NCBI GenBank assembly: GCA_900155495.1
Contig: FTLJ01000538.1
Location: 1 to 35,351, forward strand
DNA length: 35,351 bases
Source: Porogramme epimiltina
Lineage: Eukaryota > Basidiomycota > Agaricomycetes > Polyporales > Polyporaceae
Reading direction: 5' to 3'
Part shown: positions 12,624 to 24,774 of the stretch, piece after piece
Layout of the letters: the number at the start of each line of letters is the position of its first letter
Numbering within the stretch: the first letter of the stretch is position 1
The notes under the pieces: generated by a model
What the model was told of the DNA's origin: nothing
What the model saw: the letters and a program-made list of their open reading frames with translations, nothing else
Databases searched by the model: none
Program-made: the position numbers and the translations under genes

Positions 12624-12671
12624 AGTAATATCACCGCTTGGAACAACTGATTTGTTCAAAACGATGATACT
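12624..12671. repeat. Short palindromic repeat, copy 1
   Basis: 48 bp beginning AGTAATATCACCGC and ending ACGATGATACT. The two ends form an imperfect inverted repeat around GGAACAACTGATTTGTTC. A closely similar copy lies at 12738-12780. Resembles a small foldback or MITE-like sequence; no flanking target duplication is obvious. Confidence 0.7.
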
Positions 12672-12737
12672 ACCTGCCCGCGCTCTGCAGGAGAACGGCG
12701 TCCAGAAGGCTCGCTCGCACGCTTGGTCCGGGGGGGT

Positions 12738-12780
12738 AGTATCACCGCGTCGAACAACTTGTGTTCAAAACGATGATACT
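12738..12780. repeat. Short palindromic repeat, copy 2
   Basis: 43 bp beginning AGTATCACCGCG and ending CGATGATACT, with perfect terminal AGTATCA / TGATACT inversion and inner GAACA / TGTTC arms. Same orientation as copy 1, separated from it by 66 bp. Weak inverted similarity (GGCTCGCTCGC at about 12708 against GCGAGCGAGCC at about 12805) continues into the flanks. Confidence 0.75.
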
Positions 12781-15392
12781 GACCGCCCAGCCACACCGGT
12801 GATTGCGAGCGAGCCTCCCGGGCGTGCAGCCATGCTGCTTAACGTGGAGCGCGCTGCGGCATGTACTCAGCAGATGGACCAGGAAAAAGATGGACAGATG
12901 GACGTAGCACACCGCGGAGCTCGGACGCAGCTTGACAAGAAAGACAAGCGTCTTTGTGGTGGCGCGTATAGGATGATGTCTACCCCAGGTTACAGGGACG
13001 CGGATACGGGTATCGCGTATCCTCTGAAGGCGAGAGGTCTATGAATATACAACTTCAATGATTAGGTCTCATCTCATGGGTGATATAGTATAACCAACCT
13101 TGAATGTATGAGACCGATGGGAAACTGCGTCAAAATTCGCATAGCCTGGCGACGTGGCGGGAAATGTGGCGAAACGCCAACGGCGAGGCGCACTGTAGCA
13201 TACGTTATTAATCGTTGTATGATGGATACCATCGCAGCGGATTACAGAACATACGTTTACTCCATGATGAAGTATTCGGTATCTGTGTATATGCGGTCTC
13301 GCCAGTGTTGAATGCGACTAGAGGTGAGCTGTCATTGGTGAGAACGGGCGATGTGAGCGGAGAGGCTCCATGACGAATCACCCCCTTACCTAGAACCCCT
13401 AACTTTGAATCTCGTCGGTACATCTAATTCAGTTGCTAGTAGGGAAGAAGAGGAAGGGGTCGGGTGGCCGTTTGTGAAAGGTGCAGAGGCCGAAGAGGGA
13501 GAGGTGCCGTCGCTTATAAATTGATTCCCACACAGCCCAGTTTGTGACTCCGTCACCGCATCTCATCCGCCACGCTCCCTCCTCGAGTCCGCCAATATCA
13601 CCTTGAGCTCCACGTAGAATTGCCCCTCTTGTCCAGCTCTGTGCATCTTCTACGCGTGCACTCCGAAAAAAAACCTCCAACGATCATCGATATCATCGCA
13701 GACCATCGATAGTACGCAGCCGTGTTCAAGAAGCCCAAGCGCCTTCGTCCGACATCGGAACGAAGGTGTACTCGGGTACTCGGCGGGATCATTCGCCGGC
13801 TGCGGGAGTTCGCTCAGCACCCACCCGCACGCGCCAGGAAGACTGGTACCACCTCCTGACTGCCGAATATCCTCAAAGATGTCCCATACGCTCCTCAGCG
13901 CACCCGGATCTTGACGTGCGCGCTCTTCCCTTCTTTCTTTTGTCCATCCAGGCATCCCGCGTAAAGAATAATACCCCCGGGCGCGCACGCCAGGCGTCGA
14001 GCCCATGCGCCCGCAGATACCCGCAGCGCTGGTACTCCCTCCTATACAGGGCGCGCGCACATCACTACCCAGGGAAATGGAATTGGGGCGTTGACAAGCT
14101 CCCACCGCGCCCGTGTGCGCCCACACTTCCCCCGGGCCGGCGTTCCGCCCGCCCCTCAGGCCTCCCCTCGCGCCCGCGGACGCGCCCATGATGTGGTTTT
14201 GTGGGCGCCCCTCCGCGCGGTCGCCCAGACATAATTGCCGCCGCGGCGTTACACGCGCAGATCACATGCGCATGCCTCCGCGAGCCGTCGCTAACGCGCG
14301 GGACGATCCTCCCCGCCACCGCACGTCCTCGGGCGGCTTCCCTCCGACGCGCGTCGGCGCCCGCACGCCTTCGCGAACCCCGCCGGCGCGGTGCGGAAGC
14401 ACATTCGCCCAGCGCGCTCCTCCTCGCTCGCGCGGACGCTCCGTCGCCACGCGCCCCCGCCTCGCGGCGCGATACCGTGCAGGGGCTGCGTGGCGTGACG
14501 CTCGACGTCGGTTAACCTCCCGATGCCCCACTCCCAGATGCTGCGTCCCAGGACGCCGCGCACCTGGGACAGGGCACGCTACTCCCATGGGCGGAGCTGC
14601 CACCGCGGCAGCGCGGGATGCCGAACAACCGCCGCGCGCGCCCCGCGCGGAGCGGCGCGTGCTGGGAACCCCAGGGCGGTGTCGCTGGAGCAACTCCGGG
14701 GCGCCTTCTAGCCGTGCCACCGTCGCGATCTGTTCTTCTCAACGACCCTAGAACCCTAGGATCCCGCCGCCCGAGATGCGCCCCCCAACAGCTCCCCGAC
14801 GCCGCAGCTCCTAGCGCTGGCGCGGACGCGTTACGAGACCAAGAAGGCACGCTACGCCGGCGGCGAGAGCGCACGCCGCAAACCCATACCCCCGGAACGG
14901 GTTGTCTTGCGCGATGGCGTGATTGATGTGTGCGTTTGTGGGTGCGCCGCGCCGTCGCCGCTCCCGCGGCGGCACTCGGGGAGTCCGCACGCCCCTGGGA
15001 TCAGTGCAGTGTAAGCGACTACGATCATCGCCGCCGGGGCGAGGTTCGAGGGAGCACGAGGACAAAACGGGGGTATCCAGAGGGTATAGGCATCAAATTC
15101 GACAAACGAGACCATATGCGAATGCGAGCGTCTGTGAGCCGGGGCTATAGTTCCAATGGTCCATGCAGGGAAGATCCAGTATGTATACGAGTCCCAGATT
15201 ATGTACACACTTATCATACACATAGCAAGCGAGGGGCACAGCGATAAGCCTGGTCACAGCGGATATGCATTCATAGTGAGACAGAGAGCGATGGCCAAAC
15301 AGGTAAAGACGGAGGGTGGACATTCACAAGCGCAAAATGGGAACACAGGGTCGTGGTTTGTGTCGCAGGTGGGAGTCGGAGTAGTTGCAGAA

Positions 15393-17455
15393 CTAAGCGT
15401 TCGCGGGCTTTTCGCCTGCCGCCTCGTCCGCCTCGGAGCTCGTAGTCGAGCCCTTCTGCTGGCCTTGGAGGCCGAATCGGTTGTCTGTCGCGGTATGCAT
15501 CGCGATCTCCTTGAGCAGGAACACCGAGAGGAGCCCGCCGCCCGCGATGCCCGTCATGACCTTCCACACGGTGGCCATCGACGATGCAAACGCGACCCGG
15601 ACCTCCGTCCGGAGCGGCTCCTCGAGCTGAGGGATGACGGGGATCGCCGCGTATGCGATCTCAATGCCCTGCGGGAATCGTGCGGTAAACGCGGCCGGGA
15701 GCTTGCCCTTGAGCTCGTTCTGGAGGATTGTGGCCGCGATGGTTACGCCCCACGTCTGATGTGTCCGCTCAGCTCGGTCTGTATCTGCTCAGTAAGATGC
15801 AACAACTAACCTGGGCGAATGTCCGAAGGAAGTTCTGGAATGCGAGGGCAGCGGCGAAACGATGAACTGGAATCGAAGCAAGGACTGGGAAGACGGTTGC
15901 CGACCACTACAGCGCGCGAAATTAGCACTACAGCAACGAGACGCCACTGACGACCTACGATGATTCCGATACCGGCGGCGGTGATGATCTGGAAGCCTGC
16001 CCACATGCCCGTCGACGAGTCAGCCTTCAGGAGTGTGAACAGTCCGAAGCCGATGAGCATCAGGATCCAGCCCGCATAGTTGGCGGGCAAGTATCTTCCC
16101 CGCTTCTTCACAATACCGCCAGTCAGGAATGACACCGGAGCACAAATGAGCGTAGTAGCGAGGAGGTTGACACTAGAGCGGATAGGGCTCGCATCCATGC
16201 AAGCCTGGAAGTACACAGGGAGATAGACTGTAGCGTTGAACGAGCGTCAGCAATGCGGGTACAGCCGGTGGGCATGCCACTTACACATCGTAGTCATAGT
16301 GACAATGCCGTGGAAGAAGGTGGCTATGTACCTGAAGAAGCGTCAGTGGACGAAGAAGATTCACAATGGCCCGGACTGACCCGCTGACAGCAGTGCGGCT
16401 CTTCATAACGTCCAAAGGCGTGGTCGGCTCGATCGGGACTGTCCACTCGTAGGCAAAGAACAACAAAATGAGTACAAGGCCGACGATGAGCGGCGCCAGG
16501 ACGTGCGCGGAGTTCCACGGGAAGCGAATGCCACCCCAGGTGAGAGCGATGAGAGCCAGTGTCGTGCCTGCGATGATAATGAAGTTACCACTGTCGACGT
16601 TGTCAGGGGATGTTCGTGGTGGAGATAGAGTGCGCCACGTACACCCAGTCTACACGGGACAGCTTCTCCATGATTGACCCCTCTGGAGTTCGGACGCGCA
16701 GGAAGATGGCGACAAGTACAAAGGAGATCCCCGCCAGAGGAAGGTTCAAGTCTGTGCGTTGCAACGCGGTTGAGTTCGAGGCGCTGCGCGCACCGAATGA
16801 TTGTCACTCACAGAACAACCAACGCCAGGTAGCATCTTGCGCGAGCGAACCGGCCTAGCAGAGCGCATGTGGGGATAGGGGTCATGCCAAAAGTACTGAT
16901 GAACTCACAATAGATGGCCCAATCGCTCCCGCCAGAGCCCACACAAGAATTAGGAGACCTTGGTAGGTTCCGCGCTCGGCCAAAGACACCAAGTCCCCCA
17001 AAATGATAGACCCAAGGTTGACAATGGCGCCGCCACCGACACCTTGCACAGCTATACGAAGAGTTGTGAGCGCTACCGCACGCATACAGTCAAGGAAAGG
17101 CGGACGCACTGCGAGCCGCGATGAGCCAGTTCATGTTCTGCGCCGCGCCCGCCAACGCACTCCCGATGAGGAAAATAGCGATGGATATGAGCATGATGGG
17201 GCGACGACCGAAGACGTCCGCGAGACGTCCGGAAAAGGGGAGGATGGCCGTGCTGGCAAGGCCGTAAGCGGCTCCTATCCAGACGAAGTTATCGCCGCCA
17301 TTGAGGTCCTGGGTGATGGTCGGGACCGCAGTTGACACTGCGGTGAGGTCGAGGGCACTGAGGAAGTTGGCGACGACGACGGCGATGAAGGAGAGCCAGA
17401 ATGCAGAACCTTTGCCGGGGGCCTCGGGAGGCGGGGAGGGTGAAGCGGAGGACAT
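15393..17455 (-). CDS. MFS transporter, DHA2 drug:H+ antiporter type (9 exons)
   Basis: Predicted 541-residue, 14-helix major facilitator of the plasma or vacuolar membrane. Exons (minus): 17455-17110, 17051-16909, 16854-16812, 16751-16643, 16590-16381, 16331-16285, 16227-15959, 15906-15811, 15755-15393. All GT-AG, all in frame. Motifs: LDLTAVSTAVPTI in helix 1 (about residues 36-48), motif A GRLADVFGRRP (76-86), motif B RTVQGVGGGAI (115-125), motif C GPSIAGSLA (160-168) and WRWLFYLNLPLAG just after. The order and length match fungal DHA2 antiporters that export drugs, toxins or secondary metabolites in exchange for protons. The substrate cannot be read from sequence. The tail is hydrophilic, rich in Ser, Glu and Ala. 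It is divergent from paralog D. A truncated relative lies at 33883-34903. Confidence 0.95.
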
Positions 17456-19001
17456 GGGGGAGAGAACGAGAGACGGGCGTTAGTGGGGACGAGGAATGCC
17501 CGGGGACGAAAGGGCGGAAAACGGATGGGAAGGGCGCGCGGCGCCAGAAGGGCCGCGGGAGCATATAACGACAGGCAGCCGAAAGACGAGCACGGAAAGC
17601 ACGGGGCTAGACGAGATTTCCGTGCAACAGAGACGCACCGGGCTACGGCGCTGTGGATCGAAACCCCCGGATGCGGTGTCCGTCCGTCCGTGCATACTCC
17701 ATCACATCTCGAACTACGCCAACGAGCGACCGTCCCCCGGCAGCAGCTCATCCGTGATAGCACGTGCCCATGCGTGGGGCTGCAGGTGATGCACCTTCCC
17801 TCCGACAGGCGGAGGAGGGCTGCCGAGGTGATAATTGTGACGGGGCGCACCTACAGAGAGCACGAGAGCCCCTGTGCCCCTCAGAGTTCGGGCGGCGTTC
17901 CCTATACATTCCGGAAAACCGGATACTGCGATCTGACGGCGTCTGGATGTGGGAGACAGCGCATGCGCACTATACACGCTTCACAGAAATGCGAGTGGAA
18001 AAGTGGGAAGACAAGGAAAATACGCAGACCAGGACAGCGAGCTGCACACCCGGTGCAGCTGGCAGCCCGTGAGAAAAATATGACATAAGCAACCTCCCAT
18101 TGGCACCTTTTGCCGGACTAGCGTATGAGTCACCACGACTGCCGCCGGGGCCTCGCTCGCCCCCAGCAGTATCCAGCATGAGTGCTCATGTGCGCGCCGA
18201 CATTCAGCATACACCAGGAGAACTTCCCAGTACGAATAAGCTATGATGAGCAACCTACAGCATGCGAGGCTTGCAACGTTTGTGCAGCCGGCGGTGCCAT
18301 GTTGTGGCTCCTAAATGAACAGCCCATGCAGCTTACTCGGATACCACAGGGTTCAAGGCATCGCCCTCAGCGGCACTACGTAGGGCATACGCTGCCATCC
18401 CTTCAAAATAAAGTCCAACACTCGGACTTACCATCGGTGAGACATAATTCTCCTCATCAGCGTTTTGAATCTTATTCGACCGTGCTAACGCCCACTCTCT
18501 GATCCTAGCGGCGGTGCGCTGACCGAGCTTCCAAGGCCCCATCCTACCTCCTGTCTACCTCGACCTTACGTCTAGATGGTGCCCTCAAGGACCACACACA
18601 GTGCTAGCGATGAACAACGCCGACGCTTCTTCCCCATCACAGTGGGTCCACGGAAAAAGCGTAGCCCGCCTGTGCTCGCCCCGACTCCCACGATGCGCGC
18701 AGAGCATCCACAATCCTATCGCAAAAGCCACCGCCGGACCGCCCAGCTGCAATCACCTGCCCGCGTGCTCTTACCGCACCGCTCGTTTTACATCGCGCCC
18801 TAACGGCTGTGCGCGCACGCGCCCGGAAGGATCGAGGGGGATCGTGCGTTAGATCTGTGTTCCGTGATGGGTGCGCACCGCCGTTTCTTTCATGTCCCCT
18901 CTGGCCGGCGACTGAACCTCTCTGTCTTGCGCTCGCCTTTAAGGATCCGGTGCGCGGGAGGCGAGAGCGCTCGGACACCAACGGAACCACCCTCCACCAT
19001 A
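17456..19001. other. Divergent intergenic region between the MFS gene and paralog D
   Basis: Promoter region for both flanking genes. GC-rich with several overlapping ORFs (for example 17483-18088 plus, 18637-19104 minus, the latter running antisense into exon 1 of D). None has a recognisable motif and none is called. Confidence 0.5.
17562..17568 (-). promoter_or_regulatory. TATA-like element upstream of the MFS gene
   Basis: Minus-strand TTATATG, about 107 nt upstream of the ATG at 17455, within otherwise GC-rich DNA. Plausible core promoter only. Confidence 0.3.
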
Positions 19002-21405
19002 ATGGCCTCGACCCCCTCTTCTCTGGCCGCGAACCCCCTCGTTCCGCGCTCCCCAGACGATCCCACATTAGCCAACACTTTCGGGGCCTGGCTAATATGC
19101 GCAAGCGTCGGTGCTATGTATGCTAGTCACATCCCTTCCCGGACTCCTACTGACCATGTCGTAGGCTTTTCGGCTTGACGACGCACCAGACATATCGATA
19201 CTTTCGTCTGTATCCGTCTGACGCCCTCACGTTGAAAATATTAGTGAGTCTTCCAATTGTCCTCCTTGGACAACGCTGACATCCGCCACAGGCTGCATCG
19301 CTGCTGTGCGTATGTGCCTTGACGGCGCCCTGCACTCGTGCTTAACACAACCCTACAGTGTGCTGGATACTCTGCATACTATTTCCAATATTCATTTGTG
19401 GTACGTCCGCGATAGCCCATGCTCACTTTCTGTCTTTTTTTGACGTTCCGAAAAGCTATTACTATCTTGTCATAAATTATTTGCGTCCTCAGGCCCTTGG
19501 TTCAGGTGTATGGTGAGCCCATCCTTCTTGTGGATTGACGTGAGAGTTCTGAAACCTTCTTAGGTCGCTTCGGGTAAGCGGGTCAAACTTTGAGTCTATC
19601 CCAAAGTATAACGCCCCGCCTCATCCACACAGCTCTCAATCACAGAAACGGTGCGCCTTGTTCTTGCAAGCCACTTCATGTAAACTCACATTTCTCCTAG
19701 GCTCTCGTCATGCTCCTATCTCACGCGTACGCTCATGTCCTACGTACATTGCCTGGCCTATCATTAACCTGTTCTTATCAGATTCTTTGTCAAACGAATC
19801 TTCCTCCGTATGTCCCTTTTCCCTCGGACACAGGTTATAACTGACGAAACATCATAGTAAGCGGCCGTCGTCTATATCCAGTCGTCGTCATCGTAAGTGA
19901 AGAACTTTGAAGAGTTAGATTCACCACTTACGACCGGATGTAGGGCACGCTGATGTTGTCAGAGATGGGTCAGTTGTTGGCATTCGTACCTTCCCTCAAA
20001 TAGTACTCACTACATAATCCTAACGGTGCGATACTACTGCAGGCTTAGCATTAGGTATGCACCCTCTTGCGAGTTCTCCGACTGTCGCTAACGTGGTCCT
20101 CCAACAGCTGTGACCATCATGACGTTAGTTGCCAGAACCCGTTCATTACGCCCATGTTGATAAAACTTTCCGTATAGATTCGTGTTGGTCACGTTCGCAG
20201 CGTTTAAGAAGTACATGGTGCGTTCTCAAACTCCGCGCCCAAGAGACCCGAGGCTCAACACGCCTTCAGTGGTTGATTTGGTTGATGTTGATCAACGCCG
20301 TCCTGTTGGACCTGCTCGTTACGACGCTGCTCATCTACTTCTTGTGGAAGAGCAGGACTGGGTTCAAAAGGTATGAGCGGTGCATTTAGAATTTGCAATC
20401 ACAACTGATGCTGTTGGCACCAATTTCTTTAGAACGGACTCAACGCTAGATGTTCTTATGGTTTACACCATCAATACCGGTGCGTCATCTTGCGAAGGGG
20501 GATGTATGCCAACTGCTGCTCACTCATCCCGCACAGGTCTTTCAACCAGGTGATTATCTACTCCGTGGCCACAGCACTACGTCTTCTGATACTTGCGACA
20601 TCAGCCTACTCACGATCCCTGCTATGATATGTGTAAGTTGCCGCGAGCCTTATCCCCCCCCCTAGCGCTCACAAAGGAAACTTCCAGTCTATTACGATGC
20701 CCGATAACCTGCTCTGGAGCGCGATTTACGTCATTGCTTCAAAGAGTGAGTCGCATTCCTTTGCATATAATGCTCGCGCTAACTCACGGAACGTCAGTGT
20801 ACGCAAACTCACTCCTCGCCGTGTACGTACCCTCCTGCTTCCCCGCACCCACCCCTGCATGCTGACACCCCACCTCGCCTTAGACTCAACTCCCGCCGGT
20901 CCATCGTCGACAAGGGAATGGAGGGCTTCGAGACCGGCTCGTTCGGCCTCCAGGTCGTCAACGCGCGTGCCGACCTCCGCCGGCTCGACTGGAAGGCCCC
21001 TGTGCTCCGCCGCGGCGCTGGCGGCGGCGGCGCGGATAGTGGCGGGAGCGGCGACCCGCGCGGCTCGCCAGGCTCCTCAGCAGACCCACCCAAGGTGAGC
21101 AGCCATTCTTCCCCCATCCCCCATTCCCCTATCCCCAACCACATACGCGCCTCCCCCGTTCCCCAACTGCAACGAACCCCACTACCCACTTCCCACCTCG
21201 AATTCCCCATGTGCCCCCTCCCACCTTCCGTTCCGCGCTCACGCTCGCGCTGCGGCAGGTCCCAGACAAGGTCATTGACGTGTGCGTCGCCACAGAGACT
21301 ATCGTGGATATCTCCCCACGCGCCCCCGTGGCAGGGCGCGCAGGCGGGCGCGCCCTCGGCGGCCACCCCTACGCCGACGCAGACTCAGACGCTGCCTCGC
21401 TCTGA
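19002..21405 (+). CDS. DUF6534 membrane protein, paralog D (22 exons)
   Basis: Predicted 381-residue DUF6534 protein. Exons: 19002-19117, 19165-19243, 19292-19305, 19359-19400, 19456-19512, 19564-19573, 19633-19650, 19701-19726, 19782-19807, 19858-19892, 19944-19968, 20043-20054, 20108-20123, 20178-20217, 20270-20370, 20433-20479, 20537-20549, 20605-20632, 20688-20745, 20798-20822, 20884-21094, 21259-21405. All GT-AG and in frame. Marks: LANTFGAWLICASVGAM, LFGLTTHQTYRYF, VLDTLHTISNIH, YYYLVINYLRPQALGSGVW, FFVKRIFLLSGRRLY, LLDLLVTTLLIYFLWKSRTG, LMVYTINTG, TMPDNLLWSAIY, YANSLLAVLNSRRS, then a Gly/Ser-rich tail and a final exon starting VPDKVIDV. With B it is the best preserved member. Predicted topology is seven helices with a cytosolic tail. 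Function unknown. Confidence 0.9.
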
Positions 21406-22544
21406 GTCCGCCACGGCCGAGTGGGCCCCCGCGCAGGACGCGTCGTGGTGGGAGGCGCGGTGACGCCCGCGCGCACATCGGGGCCGAACGGGGCGGGGCG
21501 CGCGGGGCGGGCATCGGCGGGGCCCATCATCGGGGCCGACGCGGGGGCGGCTCGCACGTGGCTCGCTCGAACAGGGTCCGATGACGCACGGAGCATACGG
21601 GACGAGGGGCGGGGGCGAACAAGCGGCGAACAACGTGGACATGCGGGCCACCTGGACAGATGTCGGGGTTCCCCGACGTGCGCGGGGCAGCGGGACACTC
21701 GTGTAACACTCATTACCTGTACAAGCCCTCCTTCCGTTTCCCTCCCGGAGACAGCCCTTCGCGCCGCCCGCGCCCAGCTGCGGGGGCGTCGGTGTGCCAG
21801 CGTGTGCGCTGCGGTCGTCCTCGGCGTGCCCACGTACCCCCGTGTTGCCCATGATCGCAGTGCGAGCGGGCTCCGGTGCGTAGACACGGTGGTGGCGGCG
21901 CCGTCGCCCAGCTGCCAGCATAAGTGTTGACGAGCCCACGTTGGCTGTGAAGGTGCCTTCTCGGGCAAAGGGCGCCGGATGCCTGATTAGTAGCCGGATG
22001 CGTCCTCCGATGCCGACCGCGCAGGCTCTCATCATCGATGAACGTGTCCGGTCGGCCTACAGGTACACGTGAAACCGACATTTTTCCTATCGCGCGTGCG
22101 CATGTCGACGCCGACGCCGACGCCGACGTCGACGCCTCTGCTCAGGGAGGCTCGATGGTGGGACTGGCGTATCACGGGGTAACTGTACGAGATGGTGCCG
22201 GTTCGAAGCTGGCAGGGTGTGAAGCTAACAACCATTCATGAACTAGGGCGGGAATCCGATAGACAGGTATGGCGGGTAGAGTGTGCTAAACAGAATACAG
22301 ATCACTAATGGACAATAAGGAACGTAAAAATAGAGCCCAAACGAGCGAACATTCGGCCCGAACCAATATCCTTCGAGCCACAAGGCCAAGAGTCGACAAA
22401 CAGAGAGCGAGGGCAACTATATCTGTAGAGAGTACAATGGAGACGTAGGTAGCTGCAAAACCTATAACGTACAATAACGATGGCGACCATAGGCTCGGTC
22501 GTGCAGGCGGAGAGAGAGCGGCGCCACGCCATAAACCTTCTCAG
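21406..22544. other. Convergent intergenic region between paralog D and the P450 gene
   Basis: 3' flanks of both genes. Very GC-rich to about 22,000, with overlapping ORFs on both strands (21385-22035 minus, 21421-21930 plus) that look like compositional artefacts. It carries a GACGCC hexanucleotide run at 22107-22136. No gene seen. Confidence 0.5.
22107..22136. repeat. GACGCC hexanucleotide microsatellite
   Basis: Five tandem units, four GACGCC and one GACGTC. Reads Asp-Ala repeats in one frame, but lies in an ORF with no other support. Confidence 0.85.
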
Positions 22545-24774
22545 TCACACTGGGCGCGGGACGAACGTCAGCTTGCACTCCCTCGACGCCGGGCGGACCG
22601 CCTGTCCAGCACAGACAGATGCGTCAGTACACGAAACTGCGCGCAGACGGCGAGCGGTACTCACGAACGCGTCTCTGGGTGCCATCGTCTCCTCATTCGT
22701 CTCGCGCGCGTCGGCGACGAGGTCAAAGTTGAGCACGAGCGCCGCCAGTGTCGCGCGGAACACGAGCTGCGCCTGGTAGCGCCCCGGACACGCACGCGTC
22801 CCGGCTCCGAACGGGATCAAGTACTGGCCCATCCTAGTGTGCGCGCCAAGAAGAGATGGGGTGTCAGCGCTCGGGGCTCAGGGTTCTGACGATGTGGTCG
22901 CGGGGAGGCGGGGGTACGGGGATACAAAGGCGACGGGGAAGCGATGGTTGTCGAGAAGCGCAAGAAGGGCACAACGGGGAAGATTGAAGGCAGACGTACC
23001 TTGCCAGCCGCTCCATCTCCTTCTTGTTCTCGTTGCCGAGCGGCCCCGGAAGCCAGCGCTCGGGGTCAAAGAACTCGGGGTTGGGGAATACGTCCGGATC
23101 GCGGTGCATGCTCCATGCCTGGGTGCCGACGACCGTACCTGGCGGGAGTGAGTGGCCCATGATGTCGAACGGGTCCAGCGCCACTCCAGGCGCGTGCGCT
23201 TCGCTCTGTAGGGGCACGACCCGCTCAAGGAGTGACGAGACGGCACCGTACATCCTGAAACCTGCCAGGCACAACGAACGGGCGCGTCAGACGCAGATGG
23301 ACCGCGTAGCCAAATGTGGGCGCACCCTCATTAATGAAGGCTGTGAGGTAAGGTTGCTTAAGGAGTACGGTGTGATCTGGGATCGTCCGCCGTTCCGGGA
23401 TGACCTCATCCAGTTCGTGCCTGAGTCTTTGCACGACATCTGGACGTCGGCTGAGCTCCCAGAGCATGAATCCGAATGTGGAGCTAGACGTATCGACACC
23501 GGCGACGCTGCATGCAAATGTCAAGAGACAAATTAGGATATTTGGACGAGTGGACGTACAGATGAGACATGCACTCTGATACGATGTCTTGCTCTGGTAA
23601 CGCATCACCTGAACTTGAGGAGCGTTGAGTGAGCATTCGTAACATGAGCGGTGTCGGCCCATCAATATCTTCGAGATGAACATCAGTCGGTGCCTCCGCG
23701 CGGATGTCGCGGAGACGCTTGCGAACAAACTGACCGAAAATCAGAAGCTGCAGTCATCACAAGGACTGAAGTACCTACTGCCGCAAGAACGTTGTCGGAA
23801 TGGTATAGTTCACGCCATCTGGGATGAGGAATGTATGCAAGTAGCTTCCATAGGCCATCTGGCATGACACTGCGCTGGTTGTAGGAATGGCAACGTCAGA
23901 TGGTTGCGCAGGGGGGAAGCACCAAGAACTGACCAAAATCGCTCGAATGGGGAAGTCGCGAACTGCAGAGCAAATGGGGTCTTCAACATGCAACGCCCAT
24001 CTCTCAATCGCCAGGGGTTCGAGACCAAAGACGGTTTGACTGATCACGTCGACTAGCAGATGGCGCAGGAGGTGGATAGAGTCTATAGATGGACGATCGG
24101 ATATCTCTAACGCCTTCCCAACATCCAAAACGATTTCATTGAGTACGAGCGTCGGGCCCGAGGAAACGCACGCTCACCTCCACAAGACGAATGACGGAGT
24201 CGTTAATATCCGCCTGGAACCGGGATATGTGAGAGAGGGAGTAGTGTGCTGCGTAGGTCTTGCGCCGCATGGTGTGCTCCATCTCGGTGAGCGAGGTCAT
24301 GCTACCCGAAAAGCGCATAAACACACGCATATAGTCACTGCGGATAATGTGGCTGCTCACGAATGATCGTGGTCGTCTCTGTTCCGTGTCCATCAGTCAA
24401 GGGGTATGTGTGTGACATGCAAGAGAAACGCACGCTATGAGAGCTTTGTAGAACGTACTCTTGTGCAGCTTATTGACGCAATATACGCTCTTCATGGCAT
24501 CACGGTCACAGAAGACCACCCTCCTCGGACCGACCCTGACGATTGGACCGTATTTCTCGAAGAGCGCGTGGAGGGTGTTGCATTGGATGAATTGTGCGGC
24601 GTGCAACAGCAACCATATGTCGGATACGGCAGCGTACCAGGGCCCGGGTATACCAGCGAGGGGGGAGACGTAGAGATTATATACCATTGCCGCGACTTGG
24701 TAGACGACGAAGAGCCCGATTGCCGGAAGGAATAAGCCCGCATCTATCCCAGATAGAAGGTTGTACGCAACCAT
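22545..24774 (-). CDS. Cytochrome P450 monooxygenase (10 exons)
   Basis: Predicted 532-residue class II microsomal P450, anchored in the ER by an N-terminal helix (about residues 13-35) and followed by the proline-rich hinge GIPGPW (41-46). Exons (minus): 24774-24434, 24378-24361, 24301-24178, 24113-23934, 23874-23779, 23729-23560, 23507-23326, 23261-23000, 22833-22665, 22601-22545. All GT-AG and in frame. Motifs: I-helix AGVDTS (312-317), K-helix ExxR as EGFR (370-373), PERW (437-440), heme-binding [10 protein letters not shown] (466-475) with the iron-ligand cysteine at 473. All catalytic landmarks are present, so it should be functional. Substrate is unknown; such enzymes hydroxylate hydrophobic compounds using electrons from NADPH-P450 reductase. 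Exon 2 is only 18 nt (DDHDH). Convergent with paralog D. Confidence 0.95.

Larger units (their letters stand above)
12163..15392. other. Long convergent intergenic region between paralog C and the MFS gene
   Basis: 3.2 kb between two stop codons. It contains the palindromic repeat pair at 12624-12780. From about 13,750 to 15,070 there is very GC-rich DNA in which ORFs overlap on both strands (for example 14113-14751 plus, 13650-14189 minus). These are rich in Arg, Ala, Pro and Gly, as expected when GC-rich DNA is read in any frame. No domain, no splice pattern and no paralog in the window supports a gene. A real but unrecognised gene cannot be excluded. Confidence 0.45.

Noticed and set aside
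14113..14751. 212-codon plus-strand ORF
   Set aside because: Arg/Pro/Ala-rich product typical of random frames in GC-rich DNA, with open antisense frames at the same place.
20575..20632. A 58-nt exon 18 in paralog D using the acceptor at 20574
   Set aside because: In frame, but 10 residues longer than the family. The acceptor at 20604 gives the 28-nt exon shared by A, B, C and E.
22190..22220. GGTTCGAA as the T-loop of a tRNA gene
   Set aside because: No acceptor stem, D-arm or anticodon arm can be folded around it.
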